Below are positions 1-6,452 of a DNA stretch of 11,503 nt, piece by piece. Under the pieces are notes generated by a model. It worked only from the letters and a program-made list of their open reading frames with translations, did no database searches and had not been told where the DNA came from. Position numbers and translations under genes: made by a program. This stretch comes from JAYPUG01 sp038117265 (GTDB taxonomy: Bacteria > Pseudomonadota > Alphaproteobacteria > UBA6615). Positions within the stretch are counted from its first letter, which is position 1. Each line of letters begins with the position of its first letter. Where the stretch lies: contig JAYOFO010000073.1 in the NCBI GenBank assembly GCA_038117265.1, forward strand, positions 1 to 11,503, in the 5' to 3' direction.

Positions 1-68
1 TCGCCGGCATAGTCCTTGTCGGCGTAGATCAGGTCGTAGCAGTCGGCGTAGTCGGCGAAGGTCGGCAT
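1..68 (-). CDS. SAM-dependent methyltransferase, N-terminal fragment (cut by window edge)
   Basis: Only the first 22 codons are inside the window, starting from an ATG at 68. They read MPTFADYADCYDLIYADKDY followed by AG. A start of the form 'YA..YD.IY.DKDY' is typical of small class I SAM methyltransferases often found in sugar and lipopolysaccharide clusters. The gene begins 11 bases after the aminotransferase stop codon and runs the same way, so it is probably the next gene of the same operon. A weak GGTGAG ribosome site lies about 10 bases before the ATG. The SAM-binding motif and everything that would indicate a substrate lie outside the window. The family call therefore rests on a short N-terminal signature. 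Confidence 0.6.
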   Translation of the reverse strand, partial: MPTFADYADCYDLIYADKDYAG

Positions 69-79
69 CGTGGCAGCGC

Positions 80-1213
80 TCACCGCGACGGTGCGAGGTC
101 GGCAAGCGTTGCCGCCAGCGTCGCGGCGGAGCGGTCGATCTGTTCCTCGGTGATCGCGAGGCCGCTGGGCAGGTACAGGCCCTTGCGTGCGATGCGCTCG
201 GACACGGGATGGCGTTCGTCGGCGAACAAGCCCATGTTGCGCAGGACCGGCTGTTCGTGGAGCGGCCAGAAGAAGGGGCGGGTGCCGATGCCGCGGCGGC
301 CCAGCTCGTCCATCACGGTCCGGGCGTCGAGGCCCAGCGCATCATCGAGCACGACGGCGAACACCCAGTAGATGTTCTCGCAATGGGGCGTGCGGTCGGG
401 CGGCAGCGCGATCCCCGGGACGTCGGCCAGCAGCGACTGGTAGCGTGCGCCCATCGCGCGCTTGCGCCCCATGAACTCGTCCAGCCGCTCGATCTGGGCC
501 AGGCCGACCGCGGCCTGCAGGTTCGTCATCCGCATGTTGCGGCCGATTTCATGGTGCACGAAGCGCGGGTCTTCGAAGCACAGGTTGCGATAGCGCCGGC
601 AGCGTTCGGCGAGCGCATCGTCGTCGGTCGCGATCATCCCGCCTTCGCCGGTCGTGACATGCTTGTTGGCGTAGAAGCTGAAGGCGCTCACGTCGCCGCA
701 TGCGCCGCAGTGCCGGTCGCCGGATTTTCCGCCGATCGCCTCGGCCGAGTCCTCGATCACCCGCAGGCCGTGTTCGCGGGCCAGCGCCTCGATCGCCTCC
801 ATATCGACCGACAGGCCGTAGATGTGGACGGCCATGATCGCCGACGTGTTCGGGGTGATCCGGGCGCGCACCGCCTCGGCACGCATGTTCCAGGTGTCGG
901 GTTCGCAGTCGACCACGACGGGCACCAGCCCGTGATCGAGCAGCGCGCTGGCGCACGAGATGATGGTGAACGAGGGCAGGATGACCTCGCTGCCGCGCGG
1001 CAGGTCGAGTGCCCACACGGCGGCCGACAGGGCGTCGGAGCCGTTGGTGACCGAAATACAGTGCTTGCGTCCCAGGTGCTCGGCGAACGCAGCTTCGAAC
1101 CGGGTGACGAACTCGCCCTCCGACGAGATCCAGCCGCTGGTGATGCAGGCGTCGAGATAGGCGCGCTCGTTGCCGTCGAGGACCGGCTCGTTGACCGGGA
1201 TGAAGCCCGTCAT
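80..1213 (-). CDS. DegT/DnrJ/EryC1/StrS sugar aminotransferase, GDP-perosamine synthase-like
   Basis: A 377-residue PLP enzyme, the usual length for this family. It is expected to move an amino group, probably from glutamate, onto a 4-keto nucleotide sugar in the cytoplasm. The N-terminus (IPVNEPVLDGNE, then GWISSEG near residues 27-33) closely resembles perosamine synthases as I remember them. Other family marks are SVTNGSDAL near 54-62, the PLP-contacting aspartate D155 in EDSAEA, and the Schiff-base lysine K184 in the segment FYANKHVTTGEGG. Because the lysine is present, this is a transaminase and not a ColD-type dehydratase, where it is histidine. The frame stays open upstream to 1336, but the ATG at 1213 is chosen because homology begins there and the longer form would overlap the cupin gene deeply. 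It starts one base after the cupin stop with no clear ribosome site, suggesting translational coupling. The exact sugar nucleotide is uncertain. Confidence 0.88.
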   Translation of the reverse strand: MTGFIPVNEPVLDGNERAYLDACITSGWISSEGEFVTRFEAAFAEHLGRKHCISVTNGSDALSAAVWALDLPRGSEVILPSFTIISCASALLDHGLVPVVVDCEPDTWNMRAEAVRARITPNTSAIMAVHIYGLSVDMEAIEALAREHGLRVIEDSAEAIGGKSGDRHCGACGDVSAFSFYANKHVTTGEGGMIATDDDALAERCRRYRNLCFEDPRFVHHEIGRNMRMTNLQAAVGLAQIERLDEFMGRKRAMGARYQSLLADVPGIALPPDRTPHCENIYWVFAVVLDDALGLDARTVMDELGRRGIGTRPFFWPLHEQPVLRNMGLFADERHPVSERIARKGLYLPSGLAITEEQIDRSAATLAATLADLAPSR

Positions 1214-1214
1214 G

Positions 1215-1610
1215 TCAGGCGCCGGCGGCGTCCGGGTCGACGAGCGGGGCATCGAGGCGGAACGTGTCGGTCTCGTAGTCCTCGCCGCCCCGCGGCCCCC
1301 TGGTGAACACATAGAACAGGCTGTCCTCGAGCGCATGAAGGGCGTGCTTTTCGAGGATGTCGGTCTTGATCAGCTCGCCGGGCCCCAGGGTGCACGCCTG
1401 CGTCGGCTCCTCGCCGCGCTGGAACACGTAGCGCAGCTTCCCGCTGTGGACATAGACCCACTGGATCGTATCCTTGTGATAGTGGTTCGCGCGCACCGCG
1501 CCCTTGTTCGACTGGATCACGGTGATCGCGTCGACCGGTTCGCGGATCAGGATGTCCTTGATGTAACCCCTGTCGTCCTCGAAGTTGACCGCGGGCCTGG
1601 CGACATTCAT
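1215..1610 (-). CDS. Small cupin-domain protein of a sugar-biosynthesis operon
   Basis: A 131-residue single-domain protein. The metal-binding cupin motif is visible as NHYHKDTIQWVYVHSG near residues 42-57, with H43 and H45 as probable ligands, and the second conserved strand region lies around GPGELIKTDILEKHAL (76-91). Cupins of this size in sugar clusters include nucleotide-sugar keto-isomerases (FdtA/QdtA type), epimerases related to RmlC, and proteins of unproven function; I cannot separate these. The frame extends upstream to 2081 inside the methyltransferase gene, but the ATG at 1610 is chosen because it sits 11 bases after that gene's stop and opens a normal cupin N-terminus (NFEDDRGYIKDI). 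A weak GAGAG ribosome site precedes it. Lying between a sugar C-methyltransferase and a sugar aminotransferase, it probably isomerises, epimerises or otherwise handles the same intermediate. Confidence 0.8.
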   Translation of the reverse strand: MNVARPAVNFEDDRGYIKDILIREPVDAITVIQSNKGAVRANHYHKDTIQWVYVHSGKLRYVFQRGEEPTQACTLGPGELIKTDILEKHALHALEDSLFYVFTRGPRGGEDYETDTFRLDAPLVDPDAAGA

Positions 1611-1621
1611 GTGTGCGTCTC

Positions 1622-2845
1622 TCAAACGATGGTCGGGGTGGGAACGGGAATGATGAACTTTCCGCCCTTTTCCCGGAAGTCCTTGAGGTTTTCCATGATC
1701 TCGTCCTTGAAGTTCCAGGCGAGGATCAGGGCGTAATCGATATCTTCGGCGATCAGGCGCTCGTCGCCGACGACCTTGATGTAGCTTCCGGGCGCGTAAC
1801 GGCCCTTCTTCAGGGCGGATTTCTCGGTCAGGAACTCCAGCGTCTCCGGGCCGATCCGGCAGTAGTTGAGGAGGGTCATGCCCTTCGCCGGCGCGCTGAC
1901 GCCGGCGATGCGATGGCCCTCGCGGCGCAGCGACCGCAACAGCCACATCAGCTCGTCGCGATGCTGTTCGACCCGCTGGGCGAACGCCTTGAGCGTGTCG
2001 AGTTCGGTCAATCGCCGTTCGCGCTCGGTCGCGGTGTAGCGCGCGACGGACGGGTCGGTGGCGTAGGCCCCCTTGGCACACACGAAGATCCGGATCGAGC
2101 CGCCGTGGATGTCGGACTCGTCCACCCGGAACAGGTCCATGTCGTGCCGGCTGAAGAAGGCGGCCAGCGGATCGACCGACAGGTAGGAAAGATGCTCGTG
2201 ATAGACGGTGTCGTATTCCAGCTTGTCGACGAGGTTCGCGAAGTAGGGCGCCTCGATGACGATGATTCCGTCGAGTGTCAGCAGCGTCTTGGCGGCCGCG
2301 ACGAACCCGTCGAGATCGTCGATATGCGCAAACACGTTGCTGCCCGTGATGACCTTGGCGCTGCCATAGGTCTCGACGATCATTTCGGCCACACGTTGCG
2401 AGAAGAAGTCGCTCACGGTGGCGATGCCGTTGTGCTCGGCAATGGCGGCGATGTTGTGGGCGGGCTCGACCCCCAGCACGCGGCAGCCTTCCTGGCGGAA
2501 CCCGTCCAGGAGCACGCCGACATTGCTGCCCACGTCGATGACCAGGTCGTCGGCGGTCAGCCCGAAATCGGCCGCGACCGTTTTCGCGAAGCCCCGGAAA
2601 TGCTCGCGTCCCGTCCGCGTGATGGAGGATTCATAGGGATAGTCCTCCTGGTACAGGATGCTGGGGTCGACCACGTAGTTGAGCTGCACGAACCCGCAGC
2701 CATTGCAGCGGACCATCTGCAGCGGGTAGTAGGCCTGCGGCGCATGCAGCTGTTCGGGGCGCAGGAACCGGTCGGCCGGCGGCATGAAGCCCAGGTCGAG
2801 GAAGGGCGCGGACACCGGTCCGCGGCATAGCCGGCAGCGATACAT
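1622..2845 (-). CDS. Nucleotide-sugar C-methyltransferase, TcaB9/EvaC/NovU-type three-domain enzyme
   Basis: A 407-residue protein with the domain order of sugar C-methyltransferases. It has an N-terminal zinc-binding domain (C4, C7, C47, C50 as CxxC pairs), a class I SAM-binding domain (VIDVGSNVG at 102-110, acidic loop GVEP at 125-128), and a C-terminal Methyltransf_14-like domain. The motif VYHEH at 214-218 matches the Tyr/Glu/His active-site region described for TcaB9. Known relatives methylate carbon 3 (some carbon 5) of 4-keto-deoxy nucleotide sugars, giving branched sugars. The gene starts 13 bases after the glycosyltransferase stop; its AGGAG ribosome site overlaps that stop codon, so the two are probably coupled. 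Base composition looks lower in GC than the right half (31 of 60 in the line from 1681). Family confidence is high; the methylated carbon and sugar are not known. Confidence 0.9.
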   Translation of the reverse strand: MYRCRLCRGPVSAPFLDLGFMPPADRFLRPEQLHAPQAYYPLQMVRCNGCGFVQLNYVVDPSILYQEDYPYESSITRTGREHFRGFAKTVAADFGLTADDLVIDVGSNVGVLLDGFRQEGCRVLGVEPAHNIAAIAEHNGIATVSDFFSQRVAEMIVETYGSAKVITGSNVFAHIDDLDGFVAAAKTLLTLDGIIVIEAPYFANLVDKLEYDTVYHEHLSYLSVDPLAAFFSRHDMDLFRVDESDIHGGSIRIFVCAKGAYATDPSVARYTATERERRLTELDTLKAFAQRVEQHRDELMWLLRSLRREGHRIAGVSAPAKGMTLLNYCRIGPETLEFLTEKSALKKGRYAPGSYIKVVGDERLIAEDIDYALILAWNFKDEIMENLKDFREKGGKFIIPVPTPTIV

Positions 2846-2858
2846 GGCGCGGGTTCTC

Positions 2859-3653
2859 CTATCGACGCTTCAGGCTCAATCCCACCGTCAGGAGCAGACA
2901 CTTCCATGTCAGCTTGGCGAGAGTCCAGATGTCAGGCGAAGTTTTGGATTGGCCCGTGGTGCGCGGCACCATCACCACGGGAACCTCGACCACTTTGAAT
3001 CCTCGTCGTGTCGTTTCCACCAGGAACCGGATGCAGTAGTCCAGGTAATAACCGCGCAGCGGGACCTGTTCGAGCACCGTGCGGCGGACCGCATAGAATC
3101 CGCTCGTGTAGTCGGTGTAGCGCCGGTCGATGATGAAATTGGCGAACCGGTTGCCGATTCTCGAGACCAGGATCGCGAGGATGTCGTCCTCGCTGTCGCG
3201 GGTGTTCAGCCAGGCATGCCGCAGCCCGGTCTTGCCCTGCTCGGGCATCTCGCCCTTCATCCCGCCGCCTTCCGCATAGCGTGAGCCGACGACCATGTCG
3301 GCACCGTCGGCGATGCGCGCGAGAAACTGTTCCAGATAGTGCGGCGGCATCGTGCCGTCGGCATCCAGCCAGCACACCACATCGCCCTGGGCGGCCGCGA
3401 TGCCGGCGGAAATCGACGGGACCAGACCCTTGTCCGCGGTGCGGACGATGACGCGCAGGTTGAGGCGCGGATGCGCGTCGCCGAGCGCCCGTGCGACGCC
3501 GGCGGTGCCGTCGGGCGAATCGTCATCGACGACGATGACCTCCACGCCGGGATGCGTGACGTCACGCTCGATCGTCTCGACGAGGCCGCCGATCGACCCG
3601 GCCTCGTTGTAGGTGGGTATGACGATGGAAAGCGAAACCGCGTTGTCCGACAA
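2859..3653 (-). CDS. Family 2 glycosyltransferase, polyprenyl-phosphate mannosyl/glycosyltransferase (DPM1)-like
   Basis: A 264-residue GT-A fold enzyme expected to transfer a sugar from a nucleotide donor to a polyprenyl phosphate at the inner face of the membrane. Visible marks are SIVIPTYNEAGSIGGL (9-24), VVDDDSPDGT (41-50), a metal-binding DADGT (97-101), GSRYAEGGG (123-131), and TSGFYAVRR (183-191). The stretch between GGG and the SRIGNRF segment (about 132-163) seems longer than in ordinary dolichyl-phosphate mannose synthases. There is no GtrA or other multi-helix C-terminus, so it is a soluble or peripheral single-domain form. The best start is a TTG at 3653, with GGGG seven bases before it; no in-frame ATG or GTG lies near the family's N-terminus. 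It follows the radical SAM gene by 46 bases, which contain inverted repeats. Donor and acceptor cannot be determined from the sequence. Confidence 0.87.
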   Translation of the reverse strand: MSDNAVSLSIVIPTYNEAGSIGGLVETIERDVTHPGVEVIVVDDDSPDGTAGVARALGDAHPRLNLRVIVRTADKGLVPSISAGIAAAQGDVVCWLDADGTMPPHYLEQFLARIADGADMVVGSRYAEGGGMKGEMPEQGKTGLRHAWLNTRDSEDDILAILVSRIGNRFANFIIDRRYTDYTSGFYAVRRTVLEQVPLRGYYLDYCIRFLVETTRRGFKVVEVPVVMVPRTTGQSKTSPDIWTLAKLTWKCLLLTVGLSLKRR

Positions 3654-3664
3654 ACCAGAACCCC

Positions 3665-3700
3665 GTCGCGACAGGCCGTACGTACGTCGCGCAGCCTGTC
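3665..3700 (-). repeat. Overlapping inverted repeats before the glycosyltransferase start
   Basis: Two alternative stems share this 36-base stretch. One pairs GACAGGC at 3670-3676 with GCCTGTC at 3694-3700. The other pairs CGCGAC at 3667-3672 with GTCGCG at 3686-3691. The self-complementary CGTACGTACG lies in the loop (3678-3687). One arm touches the radical SAM stop codon, and the structure ends about a dozen bases before the TTG start. No T-run follows on the minus strand, so it is not an intrinsic terminator; it could stabilise mRNA or tune translation of the glycosyltransferase. Confidence 0.35.
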
Positions 3701-5181
3701 TAGGCAGCCCGGCGGTTGTGGGGAAGCAGCCGGACGGCGCCCTTGGCCTTCGAGAAGAACTCGTAGATCGAACGCGTCTTCATGGCGCTGCGAAGGATGT
3801 AGGACGGGCGGAAATAGAACCGTCGATAGGCTTCCTTCTGGAGCGTCGTCAGCTGTTGGAGCGTCAGGTGCTCCGTCCAGTGATCGACCATGAAGTTTTT
3901 CGTCGGGTTCACGGCAAACTGCTGCCAGCGGCCCGGCTCCGTGACGCCGCGGGCGACCGCCTGATCGTAGATCTCGGTGTTGGGGTACAGCGTCAGGATG
4001 GAGACCTGGGCGTAATCCGGGTCGAGATCGAGCAGGAAGTCGACGCTCTTGCGCACGTCGGCCTCGGATTCCTCGAACGGCTGGCCGATGATGTAGTCGG
4101 CGACGGTCAGGATGCCCAGCTTGCGGCACCACTCGAACGCCTGCTTGACCTTCGCGGTCGTGGTTCCCTTGCGCAGCTGGCGGAGGCCTTCGTCGGTGCC
4201 CGTCTCGACGCCGAACGCGATCATCCGCAGGCCGACCTGCTTGGCGCGCCGCAGCGATTCGTAGGTCACCCCGTTCACGCGGCCGCGGAAGTCCCACACG
4301 ATGTCGAGCTGGCGACGTTCCAGCTCCTCGACCAGCTCGAGAACCTTGCGCTCGTTGATGTTGAACAGGTCGTCGTAGAACCGGAACTCGCGGTAGCCCA
4401 TTTCCAGGCACTGCTCGATCTCGTCGACGACCAACTTGGCCGAACGCTGGCGGTAACTCTTGATCGGCACGTCGCAGAAGGTGCAGCGGTAGGGGCATCC
4501 CCGCGAACTCAGGATGGTCGCGAGGTCGTTGGTGATGCCGAGGATGTTCCGGTAGCGGTATTGGCGGATGTACTTGCGGTCTACCATCGGCAGTGCGTCG
4601 ATATCCTCGACATAGGCCGCCGGCACCGAGACGCGCGCCAGGAACCGCTTGTCGCGTGTCGGGTTCGCCGCGTACTTCTTGATCGAGTCTGCGGTGTAGA
4701 CGCCGCGGATGTGGGTAAAGTCCGTTCCCGCCGCGAGGCAGTTCACCAGATCGGTGAAGGCCTCTTCGCCCTCGCCGACGACGATGCTGTCGAACTGCGG
4801 CAGTTCGGCCGCTTCCTTCGGATATGCGATGGGGTGGTGGCCGCCGAGGCACACATGGGCGTTGGGGTTGATCTCCTTGACCATCTCCGCGGTCATGCAG
4901 ACATCGACGAGGCTGACGGTAAAGCTCGTCACGCCGACGATATCGGGATTGACCTCCTGCAGATACGCCTGCAGCTCCGGATAGCGGATCCGCTCGGCCA
5001 CGCAGTCCTTGAAGAAGAACTCGTGCCCCGTGGTGTGGGCTTCCAGATGCGACAGGACGTAGAGCGCGCCCAGCGGCGGAAACTCTCCGAACGCATCGGC
5101 CTCCAGAAATTCCTCTCCGGTCTCGTCGGGGTGCTCGACGACCGTGTTCCAGGCCGGCGGGTTTATGATCAGAATTCTCAT
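3700..5181 (-). CDS. Cobalamin-binding-type radical SAM protein of a glycan cluster
   Basis: A 493-residue protein with an N-terminal Rossmann-like B12-binding domain (MRILIINPP at the start, GVTSFTVSLVD near 83-93, CLGGHHP near 111-117, VGEGEEAF near 135-142). A radical SAM domain follows, whose cluster motif CPYRCTFC uses C229, C233 and C236. Later marks are GVETGT and IIGQPFEES (about residue 350), typical of BchE/HpnP-like enzymes. The B12 domain lacks an obvious DxHxxG cobalt-ligating histidine, as is common in this group. Such proteins do radical methylation, cyclisation or other C-H chemistry; the substrate here is unknown. I chose the ATG at 5181 over a GTG two codons earlier (5187) because MRILIINPP is the usual start and a promoter-like sequence sits immediately upstream. 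It is the first gene after a terminator and probably heads the downstream sugar operon. Confidence 0.88.
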   Translation of the reverse strand: MRILIINPPAWNTVVEHPDETGEEFLEADAFGEFPPLGALYVLSHLEAHTTGHEFFFKDCVAERIRYPELQAYLQEVNPDIVGVTSFTVSLVDVCMTAEMVKEINPNAHVCLGGHHPIAYPKEAAELPQFDSIVVGEGEEAFTDLVNCLAAGTDFTHIRGVYTADSIKKYAANPTRDKRFLARVSVPAAYVEDIDALPMVDRKYIRQYRYRNILGITNDLATILSSRGCPYRCTFCDVPIKSYRQRSAKLVVDEIEQCLEMGYREFRFYDDLFNINERKVLELVEELERRQLDIVWDFRGRVNGVTYESLRRAKQVGLRMIAFGVETGTDEGLRQLRKGTTTAKVKQAFEWCRKLGILTVADYIIGQPFEESEADVRKSVDFLLDLDPDYAQVSILTLYPNTEIYDQAVARGVTEPGRWQQFAVNPTKNFMVDHWTEHLTLQQLTTLQKEAYRRFYFRPSYILRSAMKTRSIYEFFSKAKGAVRLLPHNRRAA

Positions 5182-5186
5182 AGGCA

Positions 5187-5216
5187 CTTATTTCTGCTTT
5201 TTCTTGTTCGGGTCAA
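5187..5216 (-). promoter_or_regulatory. Candidate promoter of the radical SAM/sugar operon
   Basis: On the minus strand TTGACC (5216-5211) is followed after 18 bases by AATAAG (5192-5187), four of six matches to a -10 box. Transcription would begin almost exactly at the ATG at 5181, and no good ribosome site lies before that ATG, which would fit a leaderless mRNA. The candidate lies just downstream of the terminator that closes the preceding gene, where a new promoter is needed. Confidence 0.4.
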
Positions 5217-5257
5217 TCGAATTCTCTGTGGCTTCCGCCTGGCGCGGCCACTTGGCG

Positions 5258-5290
5258 AAAAAAAGCGCAGACCGGGGCGTTCCCGGGCGC
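5258..5290 (-). terminator. Intrinsic terminator after the flippase-like gene
   Basis: Read on the minus strand, GCGC plus CCGGG (5290-5282) pairs with CCCGG (5276-5272) and GCGC (5268-5265). The loop is five bases, with a three-base bulge, and seven T residues follow directly (5264-5258). It begins four bases after the TAA stop of the membrane-protein gene. Hairpin plus T-run next to a stop codon is the classic intrinsic-terminator pattern, so transcripts from the tRNA/flippase side should end here. Confidence 0.72.
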
Positions 5291-5293
5291 CGG

Positions 5294-6259
5294 TTAGTGC
5301 CCCGGTCCCTGCGCGGCGGACCGATCTTTCCGCACGACCGTCTCGAGGAACCAGAAACCGCCGCCCCCCAGCGCCGCGATAGCGTAGGCAATGCCGAACC
5401 CGGCCGACAGGATAACCGCGTCGCTGGCATCGATGCCGAGCTTGCCGAGAGCGAACACCATGATCCCCTCGCGCACCCCCCATCCCGCGAAGGAAATCGG
5501 CACGGCAGAGAGCAGCACCACCGGCGGAATCAGAACGATCAGGTCGAGCAGCGAGACGTCGAGCTGCATGGCGTGCGCGATGGCGTAGTAGACGCCGACG
5601 AGCGCACCCAGGCTAAGGAACGACAGGCCGATGGTCTTGCCGGCGAGCGTCGGCTGCACGAGCGCGATCGTCGTCAGCGACGAGAGCTCCGCCATCCATG
5701 TCAGGAAGGCGTGTCGTCGCCATGCGTGCGGCAGCAGCTGCACGGCCATCAGTGCCAGGACAAAGGCCAGGCCCAGGCCGATCAGGAGGACGAGGCCGGA
5801 GGCCAGCGTGGCGTCATCGGTCACCCGTCCCAGGAAGGGCAGGCTGAGTGCGCTGAACAGCAGAAGCGAGATAAGCCCGACGATGCGGTCGGACACGATG
5901 GACTTGGCGGCCAGGGCGAACGACACCCCGGTCTTGCGGAAGAGCCAAATGCGCATCCCGTCGCCGCCGATCGTCGCCGGCAGAAACTGATCGAAGAAGT
6001 ATCCGATCAGCACGCTCTTGAAGGCCATGCCGGTCGGGACGGTCTGCGCCGTTTCGCGCAGGATCAGGCGCCAGCGCAGGCCGGCGAACAGGGCCGTCGA
6101 CAACAGCAGGAGGCATCCGATGACGAAGGCGAGGGCGAGCGGCCAGTCGAGCCGGCGGCTGATGTCGGCGGGTTCGATGAAGCTGATGAAGTATCCGAAA
6201 AGCGAAACCGAGATCGCCAGCTTGATCAGAAAGAAGATCGTCGATTTGAGGCGTTTCAC
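5294..6259 (-). CDS. UPF0104/AglD-family (LPG synthase TM-like) integral membrane protein
   Basis: A 321-residue, very hydrophobic protein of the lysylphosphatidylglycerol-synthase transmembrane / flippase-like family (PF03706 type). About eight to ten membrane segments are visible, roughly at 6-28, 39-60, 75-93, 117-143, 152-176, 207-230, 236-256 and 281-303. Family marks are QFLPATIGGDGMRIW (91-105) and PISFAGWGVREG (254-265). There is no soluble MprF synthase domain. Relatives often sit beside polyprenyl-phosphate glycosyltransferases and are thought to act in glycan or lipid handling at the inner membrane, but their biochemistry is mostly unproven. The frame is open to an ATG at 6400, but that start lies inside the tRNA gene; GTG at 6259 (VKRLKSTIFF) directly precedes the first helix and has AGAGGG ten bases upstream. 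Transcription ends at the terminator just after its stop. Confidence 0.85.
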   Translation of the reverse strand: MKRLKSTIFFLIKLAISVSLFGYFISFIEPADISRRLDWPLALAFVIGCLLLLSTALFAGLRWRLILRETAQTVPTGMAFKSVLIGYFFDQFLPATIGGDGMRIWLFRKTGVSFALAAKSIVSDRIVGLISLLLFSALSLPFLGRVTDDATLASGLVLLIGLGLAFVLALMAVQLLPHAWRRHAFLTWMAELSSLTTIALVQPTLAGKTIGLSFLSLGALVGVYYAIAHAMQLDVSLLDLIVLIPPVVLLSAVPISFAGWGVREGIMVFALGKLGIDASDAVILSAGFGIAYAIAALGGGGFWFLETVVRKDRSAAQGPGH

Positions 6260-6355
6260 GCGGATGCGACCCTCTTCGTGGATGGATTGCCCGATCGCCT
6301 GGGGTGGCGGGAACGAAGACCTTCGGATTGTTGGCGCGTGCGGATTCGGCTGAAA
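6260..6355. other. Spacer between tRNA-Thr and the flippase-like gene
   Basis: Ninety-six bases with no gene. On the minus strand it holds a weak short hairpin (CGAAGGTCTTCG) without a T-run, so I see no convincing terminator for the tRNA. I also see no strong separate promoter for the membrane-protein gene. Read-through from the tRNA promoter into that gene is possible. Confidence 0.4.
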
Positions 6356-6430
6356 TGGTGCCGCCGGAGTGAATTGAACACTCGACCCCACCCTTACCAA
6401 GGGTGTGCTCTACCCCTGAGCTACGGCGGC
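6356..6430 (-). tRNA. tRNA-Thr, anticodon GGT, with encoded CCA
   Basis: The minus strand folds into a complete cloverleaf. The acceptor stem is GCCGCCG (from 6430) paired perfectly with CGGCGGC, followed by discriminator A and encoded CCA. The D arm is GCUC-AGGGGUA-GAGC, and the anticodon arm CACCC-UUGGUAA-GGGUG has GGU at the anticodon position. The variable loop is GGGUC and the T arm GAGUG-UUCAAUU-CACUC. The body is 72 bases without CCA. GGU reads the threonine codon ACC. A promoter candidate lies upstream at 6453-6481. It separates the minus-strand glycan genes from the plus-strand genes. Confidence 0.96.
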
Positions 6431-6452
6431 ACCGGGGCGAATTGCGCGGCGG

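Noticed and set aside
209..1306. Long plus-strand open frame opposite the aminotransferase
   Set aside because: It mirrors the minus-strand gene, which has clear family motifs and a catalytic lysine. The translation is low-complexity and without recognisable domains, as expected from GC-rich codon bias.
1613..2830. 405-codon plus-strand open frame opposite the C-methyltransferase
   Set aside because: The minus strand encodes an unmistakable three-domain methyltransferase. The plus frame has no motif and would lie antisense to a tightly packed operon.
3257..4852. 531-codon minus-strand open frame in a different frame from the radical SAM and glycosyltransferase genes
   Set aside because: It overlaps both real genes, and its translation is arginine- and proline-rich noise, typical of a shifted frame in GC-rich coding DNA.
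5182..5187. GTG start of the radical SAM gene two codons before the chosen ATG
   Set aside because: The family normally begins at MRILIINPP, and the promoter candidate would place the transcript start downstream of this GTG. It cannot be fully excluded.
3613..5382. 589-codon plus-strand open frame opposite the radical SAM gene
   Set aside because: It runs across a real gene, an intergenic promoter region and a terminator without any domain signal, so it is an antisense shadow.
6260..6400. Longer N-terminus for the flippase-like protein, starting at 6400
   Set aside because: It would start inside the tRNA-Thr gene and add a proline-rich, non-hydrophobic stretch not expected in the family.
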